Shown here one piece after another: positions 30,139 through 39,633 of a stretch of 44,295 bases of DNA; the first letter of the stretch is position 1; each line of letters opens with the position of its first letter. Under the pieces are notes generated by a model that had not been told where the DNA came from, did no database searches, and saw nothing but the letters and a program-made list of their open reading frames with translations. Made by a program: the position numbers and the translations under genes. Location: the NCBI GenBank assembly GCA_036939975.1, contig JALLPB010000165.1, positions 1-44,295 on the forward strand. Direction: 5' to 3'. This DNA is from Cyclostephanos tholiformis. Taxonomy: Eukaryota; Bacillariophyta; Thalassiosirophyceae; Thalassiosirales; Thalassiosiraceae.

Positions 30139-31107
30139 TCAAAAGTCCGAGCACAATTCGACGATCGATGGGCCTCCCACTTCGAAGTCTCCCCTTCCGT
30201 ACTTCCTCTCAACGGCGAACAGCCCCGCGGAGCAATAGACCTTGACGGCGATTACGGCACGAGCGACGGGCAGGACGTCCTCTTCGCAGTAAAGCGCGTG
30301 CCTCACGAGTTCGGGACACCAGGCGTCCTCTCCCAAAGTCTTACGGGAGATGAAAACAGCCGCGGCGGCCAGCTGGCTGGGGAGGAAGTTCAGTAGATAA
30401 TAACTCTGCAACGTTCCATCAAGAACGTAGTTGGATAGGCTAACGACGTCCGTCGTCGCGTTTACCGCAGTCAGGTATCGCACCATAAACGTGTGAGCGG
30501 AGGGAACATTGATCTCGTAGTTCAACGCCCAGAGGATGGAAGCTTCCATGTCGACGACCTCCTTCTCGCTGTACGCATTGTCGCACACGCAAACGCAATC
30601 GGTAGACGTAAGAGCCCACACCTCCTCGAACTTCGATGAGATGAGGAGCGTAGCGATGCCGACGAGTTGCAGGTTGGTTCGCGTCACCCTCGTCGCCTCC
30701 TCTGACGAAAGGAACCTATCGAGGATATTCACCGTGAGGTACAGAGTTGCCTGTACCAATCCGAATCGGAAGTGCACATCCACCAGGAAGTTCACAAGGA
30801 TCTGTCTCATCTGTTCGTTGATGTTCCGTTGACTCTTCATGTAAAACGGCGAGACGGAGGTCGACGATTCCCTCGAACGGAGATATTCGTGAATGTCATT
30901 CGCGTAATCGGCGACAAAGGTCGGATCGTCGAAATGTCTTTCGTCTACGCCGTCGGCCGTATTGTCGACATCGCATGGCTGTGGGCAAAAATCATTCAAT
31001 CTTGAATTCGTGGCATCACTCCTCATCTTCGCGGCATTGCTCCCTCGATTGTGGTTCGAGATATCATTCAGGACGCACTGAGCCGACGTTCGGCTATGGG
31101 TGATCAT
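30139..31107 (-). CDS. B-type-like mitotic cyclin
   Basis: This is a 322-aa intronless frame with two cyclin boxes. Box 1 runs from IHEYLRSRE through QRNINEQMRQILVNFLVDVHFRFGL, YLTVNILDRFLS and ATLLISSKFEEVWAL. Box 2 runs from VPSAHTFMVRYLTAV through SYYLLNFLPSQLAAAAVFISRKTLG. The MR-ILV-FLV-VH and SSKFEE blocks fit A/B-type cyclins that activate CDKs in the nucleus, although the usual Trp of 'MRxILxDWL' is Phe here. Near the N-terminus QCVLNDISN (10-18) looks like a destruction box RxxLxxIxN with the Arg replaced by Gln. If real, degradation control would be altered. It is divergent from a small ORF at 31230. The exact cyclin class is inferred. Confidence 0.85.
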   Translation of the reverse strand: MITHSRTSAQCVLNDISNHNRGSNAAKMRSDATNSRLNDFCPQPCDVDNTADGVDERHFDDPTFVADYANDIHEYLRSRESSTSVSPFYMKSQRNINEQMRQILVNFLVDVHFRFGLVQATLYLTVNILDRFLSSEEATRVTRTNLQLVGIATLLISSKFEEVWALTSTDCVCVCDNAYSEKEVVDMEASILWALNYEINVPSAHTFMVRYLTAVNATTDVVSLSNYVLDGTLQSYYLLNFLPSQLAAAAVFISRKTLGEDAWCPELVRHALYCEEDVLPVARAVIAVKVYCSAGLFAVERKYGRGDFEVGGPSIVELCSDF

Positions 31108-31229
31108 GATTCGTTCTTGCCGAGTCGATTCAGTCCATGATTAGTGGCGATCAGAATGGTTTTTACCTTAGGATTAGTCGAGTCGTTGGCGCCCCATAAT
31201 AAATTTGAAACTCATTTTGCACCTGAGCC

Positions 31230-31436
31230 ATGCCTCACGATGACGAAGCTGCTGTTGCCGTTGGAAAGAAGCTGAGGATACGCATAAAGCTAAGGGCGCC
31301 GAAAAAAGTCACAAGCACCCTGAATGTGTTACTAAACAAACAGGAGGGGGGATCAATTAGGGCTATTGCGAACTTTGGAGAGAGTGAGGAGCTACGGTTC
31401 GGTCAGCCATATGTTACAGAAGCCAGTTCAATGTGA
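31230..31436 (+). CDS. Possible small basic protein, unknown
   Basis: A 68-codon plus frame starts 123 bp from the divergent cyclin start. It reads MPHDDEAAVAVGKKLRIRIKLRAPKK and then has mixed composition, with one basic helix-like stretch. It has no motif I recognise and no signal or membrane segment. Its GC-balanced composition and position beside a shared promoter make it plausible, but it could equally be a chance frame. Confidence 0.25.
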   Translation: MPHDDEAAVAVGKKLRIRIKLRAPKKVTSTLNVLLNKQEGGSIRAIANFGESEELRFGQPYVTEASSM

Positions 31437-31510
31437 TTACGCTATCTTCAGAAGACATACATAAGATAAATGCCACACTGATCATTTTATTCACTCATTC
31501 ATTCATGTAT

Positions 31511-32119
31511 TCAATGCATGGGAACATATCCAACATCCGGGGCCAAGTCATTGTCGCCAGTGCTGCTGACGTGTCCACAGCCATACCGATCCAACCAGTT
31601 TGAAAGTAGGGCCCCCCATTTTTGCACGAGGGAATATCCCGTTGTCTCTCCACTTGACATGCCACCCGTAACGCGAACTTGCATCGACGACCCACTCTCA
31701 CAATGACCAGAAGCCTTTTCGTCGATGACGTAGTACGGGCGATCCTCTCGCTGCTCTCTCCGACCGCCGCGCATCTCTCGAAGGAGCCCCGATTGCGTTC
31801 CCCCCCATTCTGCGTTGTCCTCGAAGGACTGATACTCATACTCGAGTGACATCGTCTTGGGCGGAATCACGGTCTCAAAGCGCTGGAAGCCCGACGGCAT
31901 ATTTTTATTCCATTGGCTGGTTTGATTTGATGCCATTTCTTTGGATGAAATTTTTATGTGCTCACTGGCATTCAGAGTTGTGAGTACACGAGAAGAGAAT
32001 AAGTAGGTAGTTCCAAGGCTATGAAAAGTAACGTTTTGAGTCCCACCAGTCGGAGCCCATCTCCTTGGATAAATAATAAAAAACACAACCATGAAAATAA
32101 GTTCATCAAGTGATACCAA
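31511..32119 (-). CDS. Unassigned protein of up to 202 aa
   Basis: The frame has a hydrophobic N-terminus (MVVFFIIYPRRW after a first Met), then hydrophilic sequence with ETVIPPKTMSLEYEYQSFED, REDRPYYVIDEKASGHCESG and MQVRVTGGMSSGETTGYSLVQKWGALLSNWLDRYGCG. The second half looks globular and coding-like. An internal ATG at 31936 would give 141 aa. A donor-like GCCAGTGAGC and acceptor-like CCAAAG just before it hint at a small intron, so the N-terminal part is uncertain. I do not recognise the family. Confidence 0.45.
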   Translation of the reverse strand: MVSLDELIFMVVFFIIYPRRWAPTGGTQNVTFHSLGTTYLFSSRVLTTLNASEHIKISSKEMASNQTSQWNKNMPSGFQRFETVIPPKTMSLEYEYQSFEDNAEWGGTQSGLLREMRGGRREQREDRPYYVIDEKASGHCESGSSMQVRVTGGMSSGETTGYSLVQKWGALLSNWLDRYGCGHVSSTGDNDLAPDVGYVPMH

Positions 32120-32183
32120 CTATCAGCTACGTCTAAAACTCGCGTTATTCTTTAATACATAGGACGATGTCTTTTTGTTTCGA

Positions 32184-33205
32184 TCAATTCCTTGATACAT
32201 ATTCCATTCGTCCGAAACGCAGCATCGGCGCGATCGATTGCTTTTTTACATTAGGATAATTTACGACGCAAACGTGCATCGATTTCCCATTTAAGCTTCT
32301 ACAATATACCACTCGCTGTACAACATGTGTTACAATATCTCCACTAGATCCGAAGCTCCAAGGATGCCAATTTTTTGGTTACTCGGTCCTCGGCTTGTGG
32401 GGGGGGGGGGGGACAAGAATTTTAATACTCACGTGGATCGTCCGATCAAACGTCCCGCCTTGTACGCGCGTAGCATGATATCGCGATTCTCTTCCTCGGA
32501 TTGTCCCCCCGCATCATGGGACGACGACGACAATTTCTTGGCTTCGCTAACGATATCGACGTACTCGATCAGGAAGGTTGTGTAATCCCTGCCGCGTCGT
32601 TCGTCGTCCTCCAAATCGTCGGATATGACATCAAACAATATCGAATTCAACGTCTCCAATATGTCGATATTCGATATTCGCGATTTTATGTGCATGGCGC
32701 GAAATGCCCGCGACATCAACGACGTCCGCGCGCCGTTCGGCATCCCCCCCCCGTTATCGAGCGCCACCACCGTGGCGTCGCGAACTACGTCGATGTACTC
32801 GGTTATGAAATCGGTATAATCCCGATGACGTAATCCGCAGCCAGTCTCGTCGGTGGTGGCGGATTCCACGTCGTTGATTAGCACGTGATGGAGGGACGCA
32901 TTGAGGGATTCCACGACCTTGCGAATTTCCCACTCGGTCGACGTAAGTTTCGAGATTTGCATCGCCTTGATACGCTCGTCGAAGCTCATGGCGTTGTGAG
33001 CCTCGAGCCTATCGACCAGCTCGGACAGTCGCAGCGCGCCCTCGCAGGGACCGTCGGTACCCATTATCCTGCCCTCGTGGTACACGACGCTCGTGCCGTC
33101 CTCTTTCATTTGTTCGTAATACCTCGGCATGGCCGCGAGGGGTAGTACTTCCATCGATTCCTCGACCTCGCCGCTCATCATCGAATCTTCTTCGCGTGGT
33201 GACAT
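32184..33205 (-). CDS. Two-exon protein with a duplicated helical repeat, unknown function
   Basis: Exon 1 (33205-32433) ends TCCAC|GTGAGT. A 77-nt intron containing a run of 14 C (minus strand) leads to exon 2 (32355-32184) after CTTGGAG, keeping phase and giving 314 aa. Two repeats of about 80 residues follow one another: VVESLNASLHHVLINDVES...RDYTDFITEYIDVVRDA...SLMSRAFRAMHIKSRI, then ILETLNSILFDVISDDLED...RDYTTFLIEYVDIVSEA...IMLRAYKAGRLIGRS. They look all-helical. The N-terminus is acidic and Met-rich. No known domain is recognised and there is no signal peptide. The exon 2 assignment rests on a 57-codon open frame and splice signals only. Confidence 0.55.
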
Positions 33206-33827
33206 TATTTCAAGATGGATGATAATGTAGAGTATCTATTACACTATTATGACAGACAACGATGACTATGATGATGGAAGCAATTGAGGCATTAAAAAGA
33301 AAAATCAGTGAATGGGCGTGAATTATTATGGAACGCTCAATTACTTTTCTTCTTTGGCGAGATTTTCTCTCATGCGTTTCAACACATTTCCCTCGCTTTT
33401 TATTCACAACAGTCCTTTTTTTTCTTGTTAACACAGGAAAACTGCAGTTGCATAATATTTTTTCAGTCGTCATCAAAACGTAGTTTCTTCGCCAATGGAG
33501 TTGAGGGAACTGTAACCTGTTACAGTTACAGTGTAATGTAACAGGTTACAGTTACACCGTAACAGGTTACAGTTACACCGTAACAGGTTACAGTGTAACT
33601 GTAACAGTTTACAGTTCCCTACCCCTTAAAAACTTCCTGACCATGGACATTTCCGTCGTCGCCCCCCTTCGCTAGTCATTATTTCTATTAATAAATTACT
33701 AATCGAGTGTACCCTTTATGTTATTTGAAATATTCATATTAACAATAGTGCCATATGCAACCCATACAATTCGTGGAAATGCCTTTCACTACACAAGTTC
33801 AATGATAGCGCACCGAATTTCGAAATT
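33206..33827. other. Intergenic region with a palindromic fold-back element
   Basis: It contains the fold-back element listed separately and otherwise AT-rich sequence. It includes the upstream region of the repeat protein (minus) and the 3' flank of the SLC35A gene (minus). No gene is seen. Confidence 0.5.
33504..33620. repeat. Fold-back element made of GTAACAGGTTACAGTTACA units
   Basis: A 117-bp block starts agggaactgtaacctgttac and ends gtaacagtttacagttccct, which are inverted copies of each other. In between, gtaacaggttacagttacacc repeats head to tail. Nearly the whole block can pair with itself. It has no coding capacity. It could be a tiny MITE or a symmetric protein-binding array. Confidence 0.8.
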
Positions 33828-35150
33828 TCAGTCGCGAAAACTCCCTCTCGAGTCGACCTCGGTCATGGCGATTTCCACCATCCCACCATTGTCCACATCG
33901 TGCTCGTTGTCCTTGTCCGAATCGAACGAGTCATCGTCCCCGGTCTGGACCGGTAGGTACCGGGATCGAGCCGAATCGCCGACCTCGTTTGCACCGTCCC
34001 CCGCCTTGCCGATCTCGTCATCGCGCGAGTACAGCACGATGGCCACGAATACAAACGTACATCCGCCGACGAATAGGCCCGATATCGTGAAGCCGAAGAC
34101 GTATGCCGAAACTATAGTCGACGTCACGATGGACACGGCCGTGGCGAAGGATTTCAGTATATTGTCCGCGTACTTGATCACGGCGGCGACGACCAATCCG
34201 CCCCCCGCCTCCAACGCGATGACCAACACGACCAGCGGGCTGTATCCCCGGAAGAAACCATCGGAGAATATAGCGGCGTGATCCTTGACGAATGCCGTGC
34301 CGAGGGCGATGATCAACGCGAACGCGCTAAGTTGCACGTTCTTGGCCCATACCGACGGCGGCTCGCGACCTCCTCCTCCGGCCGAGGAGGAGGACGACGA
34401 GTCGTCCGATCGTGGTTTTAACACCAATTCGAAGTACACCCCGCCGAAGCCGGAGGTGCAGCACGCTCCCAACACGGCCAAGACTCCCACCCAACGATGC
34501 TGTTCCTGATAGCTCTTGCTCGAATTCTCCTCGACCTTGTCCAATTGCACCAGCATGACGCCGAGCGTCAAAACGAGCAATGCGCAAACCTTGAATTTCG
34601 ATAACTCGCGCCCCAATAACAATACCGAAAATATCGCCGTGGTCAGTATCTTCGTTTGGTAGGTAACCTGAAATACCGCGGCGTCGAGGTTGGATATCGC
34701 GAGGTAAAGCAGGTTCTTCTGGAGGGTGTACAGCCCGGCGAGTCCGGCCATGCGGAAGTCGAATCGCAGCTGCCCGGACATGTACTCGCGAAACGATTCC
34801 CCTCCCCCCCCCCCAACCCCGTCCGTCGCGCCCCCTCCGTCGCCGCCGCCCCGACGACGCGCGTACGCGATCGTCAATATCGCCAAACAGGTGAGCAGCT
34901 TCATCGCCTCGTCGCAGCATACGGCCGTCGATCCCAGGTACATCGTGCCCGGTCTCGTGCGACTGTATCTCATCAATAGGACGAGGCAGGTGTTCTGCAA
35001 TACCAGGATCACGAGGACCAGGTACTTGGCGTTGCAGGGCATCGTATCGCGATGTGTGTGGGGGGGGGGGGGTTGCGTGTATGGAGTGATCCTTATCCAC
35101 TCTATTGCAGCGCGCAGATCATAGCGTTCCGCCGCCGACGCGTTGAACAC
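33828..35150 (-). CDS. SLC35A-type nucleotide-sugar transporter
   Basis: This is a 440-aa intronless frame with about ten membrane helices. Family motifs seen are LVLVILVLQNTCLVLLMRYSR, CCDEAMKLLTCL (helix 2), GLYTLQKNLLYLAISNLDAAVFQVTYQTKILTTA, LSKFKVCALLVLTLGVMLVQLD, GFGGVYFELVLK, and YADNILKSFATAVSIVTST. SLC35A proteins exchange UDP- or CMP-sugars for the nucleoside monophosphate across the Golgi or ER membrane to feed glycosylation. A Gly/Asp-rich loop lies after helix 2 and an acidic tail follows the last helix. The first ATG (35150) adds 36 residues encoded partly by a run of 13 C; the ATG at 35042 (MPCNAKYLV) sits directly before helix 1 and is an equally good start. Substrate cannot be told. 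Confidence 0.88.
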   Translation of the reverse strand: MFNASAAERYDLRAAIEWIRITPYTQPPPPHTHRDTMPCNAKYLVLVILVLQNTCLVLLMRYSRTRPGTMYLGSTAVCCDEAMKLLTCLAILTIAYARRRGGGDGGGATDGVGGGGGESFREYMSGQLRFDFRMAGLAGLYTLQKNLLYLAISNLDAAVFQVTYQTKILTTAIFSVLLLGRELSKFKVCALLVLTLGVMLVQLDKVEENSSKSYQEQHRWVGVLAVLGACCTSGFGGVYFELVLKPRSDDSSSSSSAGGGGREPPSVWAKNVQLSAFALIIALGTAFVKDHAAIFSDGFFRGYSPLVVLVIALEAGGGLVVAAVIKYADNILKSFATAVSIVTSTIVSAYVFGFTISGLFVGGCTFVFVAIVLYSRDDEIGKAGDGANEVGDSARSRYLPVQTGDDDSFDSDKDNEHDVDNGGMVEIAMTEVDSRGSFRD

Positions 35151-35680
35151 GACGATGATTGCGACTCTTGAGTATCTCTAGAGAGAGAGCAAAAGAGAGA
35201 GAGAGCGCGTCGATGGTACCTAGCGAATTTTTTGACCGCAAGATAATATTTCGTAGGCTGTTGTGTTGATCCAAATTTTCCAACAACTCATCATCCTCTC
35301 AACACTAAGATAGCGGACCAATTCGGGTAAGAGTATGAGTTCCTACTTTTTTTATCTACACGACGGGACAATAATATGTAGTGAAAATATATTTGGCGGG
35401 AACCAATCCGCCACCATGAAACAAGCTCGATATCTCTGATCGCGGTCCACAATCTGATGAGAAGTAACTCCGTGGGGCCATTCATCTATTTGGGCTCGTC
35501 CGTGCCGTACAACATCATACTAGGCCATGGACCCGAGAGCACCCGCTTTTATGGCATTGCCACGGTTGGGGGGGGGACGAGATGATGGTGACGACGATGA
35601 CTATGACGAATGATGACAACGACGAACAAACCGGCAAGATCTCCCTCGTCTATTTTAGACTGAACTTCGTCCTACCCCCC
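35151..35680. promoter_or_regulatory. Upstream region of the SLC35A gene and 3' flank of the acyltransferase gene
   Basis: It contains a (ga)n-rich tract (agagagagcaaaagagagagagag near 35181-35204) and AT-rich stretches. No gene is seen. Confidence 0.4.
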
Positions 35681-37738
35681 TCAGGCCACGATGTCTTTCA
35701 GCAACGGCGATTCATTAACCTTCCTGAAATTATGCATTATTCCCCAGTAATTCTGAATCGTTTTCAAGAGTTGGAGGAAGAAGAATCGGGCTCGCTTATA
35801 TTTCGAGAAAAGTCAGGAAAAAAAAAAAAAAAACGGAACGATGGAGAATTATATGCCTACCTTATCGAAGCGAAAAATCACCGCAACGTCAAGTGGTAGA
35901 TCCTGAAAGAAGCAAGACACGTATGTAGCATGTTACTGAGACGAACATGAAGAAGTACCGATGATCTGTCCAAGACAGCGATTTGAGCTCACGCGATTTG
36001 CGTACCTTTATGAATGAAGCGGACGGCAACTGACAGATCGATTCAGAGCCTGGAAATGTCGTCTGGTGGGTGATGCTTGCCAGGCTCGTGATTCTCCCTA
36101 CCCTTCCATTCAAGAAGGGCAGCAACGGTATGCCATTCGTGTCGAAGTATGTTCCCTTACCCGAGATTATTCTTCGTATCATGGAGGGATTCTTGCCTTG
36201 ATCTCTCTCGAAGGGTATTTCAACGAAAAAATTCCCCGCCGCTGATTTGTTAACACCCTCCTTAATCCCACGAACGCTTCGATCGAATGCAAATATATCG
36301 GAGGAGCCGCACATCTCACATAAACATGACATGATGCTGATATTGGGTTCAGGTCGGAGTCGAGGGTTTTTGAATGGCGTTCGAATCAGAGCGAGAGTCG
36401 ATATAAACACATATTCATCCATCGAATATCTCTCACGCACATGTCATTTGCACTAATTGATCCGCCATCATCCGCCTCCGACAGCTTTTTTTTCTTGTTG
36501 GCAATTTTCTCCTTACTTCATATTTAACACGATTAGATCATGCATTTTGTGAGAACGACTTGCAAATCATCATTAAGCTAGCAAAAAAACAGAGGTATAT
36601 ATGTACTTCACCTTAGCAACAGATAGCTGCACTTTCGTTTGGATAGGGTTCTTATATTCTGGTCGGGCGAAATTGGTGACATGCTTCATGAGATTTATGC
36701 AAAAGAATGTTACCAACGTTCATGTCAAAAATACAGCATCTACATACATACCTTGACGAGGCCCCACCCGAATGGCAATCCGTAGCTCCTTTGGTAATCT
36801 CGTTCTGAAAAGTTCTCCGGATATATCTCGTGCGTCGCCTTGAGAGGATTGTCCCAATCGATCTTCGACGGAGTATGACCATTCATGAAGGACGAGATCT
36901 GGCTTATAATCTGGAAGTAAGTGGTCCCATCGCCGATCGCGTGAGATAATTTGATGCTGTATGCTGCGTAGCCGTCGCCGAAATCCATGATTTTCGCTTC
37001 GAATAGCGGACTACCGTGCCTGATTTGATCGGTCGAGAAAGTCGCATCGCCCAGCAGATACCGCGCCACAATTGAATGGACGTATCGGAACAGGTCCATC
37101 GGTCTCCCGTCTCCGGCGAATTCATTTTGCATTGCCTGGGCCGGGGTTACCACGTTAGGGGGCGGGTCGACTGTAGTCACAAAGGAGTGCATATCCGGGG
37201 GGAATGCATTAGGAACGACTCGCAACTCGCCACGATGTATCCATGGCCATGGGCGACGTTTCACCTCGATCAGTTTCCCGGTCAGGATGGGGTTGGCACG
37301 AACTACTGCCTCTGCCATTCATCGAACGAGGAGTCTACGTGAAAGAGAGGATGCGATGCGATACGGAATTAAGACGCACATCACATTAGGCTCACCGATG
37401 GCGATCTTAAATGCTTGCGTAGCTTGGCTGGTCCATCCTCTAGACAGACAAAGGCCTTCGATGGCGACGCATCGTTTGATCATGTCCACCGCTCGGCCTT
37501 TGTGAATCAGATACGACGAGGTGTCAGCGCTCGCATCGTCGCTTGGCTTTGCATATTTCCTCGGAAGTCTATCCGCGTGCGATTCATCGATGCTTGGCAA
37601 TGTGGGAGCATTCGATATCATCAACACCACTGATGGATGCAGCATCATCGATCTTTGAGTAGTAGGATCGACGGCGCCGTAAGTTTTTAGTGATGGGCGG
37701 CTCCCCCATAATGAAATAAAGAGAGGTTTTAGTCTCAT
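35681..37738 (-). CDS. HxxxDG-type CoA-dependent acyltransferase, six exons
   Basis: Exons on the minus strand are 37738-37396, 37311-36752, 36683-36612, about 36431-36006, 35902-35861 and 35752-35681. Phases agree and the product is about 504 aa; only the start of exon 4 is unsure. The BAHD/condensation-type active-site motif is SHAIGDGTTYF in exon 2. Later pieces fit the same fold: SAAGNFFVEIPFERD, FLNGRVGRITSLAS and ESICQLPSASFI, then the short exons DLPLDVAVIFRFDK and NYWGIMHNFRKV...SPLLKDIVA. Such enzymes move an acyl group from a CoA thioester to an alcohol or amine, for example in wax-ester or specialised lipid synthesis. No signal peptide is evident. The gene starts 279 bp from the divergent patatin-like gene. 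The acyl donor and acceptor are unknown. Confidence 0.75.
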
Positions 37739-38017
37739 GATGTTACTTCAGTCCGTTAATAGTCCGTATTAATTGTTTTGTGAAATAAATCGATTGCTTC
37801 CCATCGCAGATAATATGATGAAAAAATTAAATGAAAAAACATGATTTGATAAGGCACAGCCTCGGGAGGGTTCGGTTTGGAAGAGAAGAAGTGTCATCGT
37901 GACGGGAAATGGCGGGAACTGGTGGGAATGATGATGTTCTCACGGACGGCTTTCCTCTCTTCCACACATGGTATTTTATATTAGAAGAGAAGTATCGGAA
38001 GCCGAAGGAGCCAACCC
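37739..38017. promoter_or_regulatory. Bidirectional promoter region between acyltransferase and patatin-like genes
   Basis: 279 bp separate the two divergent start codons. The acyltransferase side is AT-rich and the patatin side carries ggcgggaactggtgggaatg. This includes a GGCGGGAA stretch of the kind bound by E2F factors (inference). No RNA is seen. Confidence 0.4.
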
Positions 38018-38303
38018 ATGATCGCCACCAGTCCGATCCCACCTGCCGCCTCCTCCACCGGATTTTCATTCTCCCCAGGAGGACTCTTATTCCCCTACCA
38101 TTTGGGTGCGATAACCTCCCTGGCATACCACGGCAAAATCACCGACCGGGTACATCTGGCGGGGGCATCCGGTGAGTGTGCGATATGGGATGCCCCGTAC
38201 TGTGAATGACGTCCGTCTCCGTTTTACGTTTTCGTACCGTACCCCACACCCCCCCCATCGAATAGACCCTTGGAATTCTCACACCCCGACGCATATATTC
38301 GCC

Positions 38304-38336
<33 letters not shown>

Positions 38337-39396
38337 CGCGTATGTACAGCCGGGGCCATCGCCGTCGCGAGCCACGCCGCGCTCACCCCCCCTTCTCGCG
38401 CGCTGGAGGCCGCGTTCGGCGTGTGCGACGAGTGCGCGACGAGGCACGGCGGCGGGGCCATCGGGAGGTTGTTGCCCCTGCTCAAAATCGAGCTCGATAG
38501 GTGCCTCTCGCCGGTAGCGCACGAGGCGATCAACGAGAGGGTGGGAGTGACCGCCCTCGCGCATCGGGAGCTATTCCCGAAGAATAGGCCGGTGTTGACG
38601 ACGCGCTTCGACACGAGGGAGGAGCTTATCGAGGCGGTTTGCGATAGCAGCATGTTCCCATTTTTCAGCACTCCGTTTCCGGTGAGGCTGAGGTGAGAGA
38701 TGGTTTTGACTTGGACTATTCTCTCGCTCAAGGGGCCGGTGCATCGTTTATCTCAAATTGTGACGATTGCGCTATTTTTTTTTTTCAGGTACAAGGAAGG
38801 GGACAGAATACCCAGGGTAATAGTCGATGGATTCTTTTCCGTGCCAAGGTGAGAATGCAACAACGTGTTGTAGCCTTGCGGTCATTGTTGGGATATTTTA
38901 GATCCTCATTATCGCCCATTCATCGTGGCTCCTTCCAACCAGAGACCGGTACGGGTGCCCTGACTTTTCACACCTGAACTTCGACGACCGAGTTGAGGAT
39001 AAGCTGCGTGGCATGGGAGGTACTCTCGTCGGGGAGACTCGAACTAGTGACAATCACGATGAATGCGACATACCTCCCGTCGTAGAACGAACCGTCACCG
39101 TGTCTTGCTTCCCCCACGAAACTGTTGGTCTCACCGCCTCGCTCAAACACGATCAGATCTCGCCAGAGCCGGACTATGACAATCCCGTTGGCCAAATGTC
39201 GGAACTGTTCCGGTACGCAACGCAGCCTTCGTCACGTGACGAACTGGAGGCGTTATACGAAAGGGGTTGGGAAGATGCCGAGAGGTGGTCTTACGAGGAG
39301 GATTTGAGAGAACGCCAGCTGGCGGACGAGTGGTTGAAGGAAAGAAGACTGAAGGAGGAAATGGCGGATGCAATCAAGAGGGGTGACTTATTTTAG
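38018..39396 (+). CDS. Patatin-like phospholipase, four exons
   Basis: Exons are 38018-38171, 38350-38692, 38789-38848 and 38943-39396. Every junction is GT..AG with matching phase, giving 336 aa. Exon 1 has the glycine-rich oxyanion segment SPGGLLFPYHLGA. The nucleophile elbow GASAG (from LAGAS|AGAIAVASHAAL) is rebuilt exactly across intron 1. Exon 3 carries the dyad Asp in RVIVDGFFSVP, where the usual DGG/DGA is DGF. Exon 4 ends with a charged helix rich in Glu/Arg (ERQLADEWLKERRLKEE). Patatin-type enzymes release fatty acids from phospho- or galactolipids, and some are acylglycerol lipases. There is no clear signal peptide. Intron 1 contains a run of 29 C. The divergent acyltransferase may be co-expressed (inference). 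Confidence 0.82.
38306..38334 (+). repeat. Homopolymer run of 29 C in intron 1 of the patatin-like gene
   Basis: An uninterrupted C-run lies 15 bases before the acceptor tatgtacag. It may act as the pyrimidine tract and could form G-quadruplex or i-motif structures. The length may be unstable or mis-assembled. Confidence 0.9.
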
Positions 39397-39633
39397 AATG
39401 TGGAGCATGGCCTCTTTTCTCCAGTGGGCTGACATCGACATGGCTGCATAGGATTTTTGTGTATACCGTTGGCAGATATTGTTATGACTGTCCCTGCGTT
39501 ATGCAAGATGCGCTGAGTTGCTCGTTCTTGGCGTGAATATATCGACTGGGACCTACTACCGAAGATAATCTCCTGACCTACTTTTTCATTACACTTCTTC
39601 AATTGATAACTTAAGAATTCCGGTCGTTGAAAA

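Noticed and set aside
29864..30154. 96-codon minus ORF as an extra cyclin exon
   Set aside because: The cyclin frame already ends normally after box 2, and no good splice junction joins them.
33504..33620. Regularly repeated units suggesting a CRISPR array
   Set aside because: Units are contiguous and self-complementary with no unique spacers, and the genome is eukaryotic.
35582..35899. 105-codon plus-strand ORF
   Set aside because: It lies antisense over the last two exons of the acyltransferase gene, whose splice signals and protein motifs are clear.
36105..36175. Possible extra intron starting TCGG|GTAAGGG in the acyltransferase exon 4
   Set aside because: The frame is open through it and the retained sequence (PLLPFLNGRVGRITSLAS) fits the fold.
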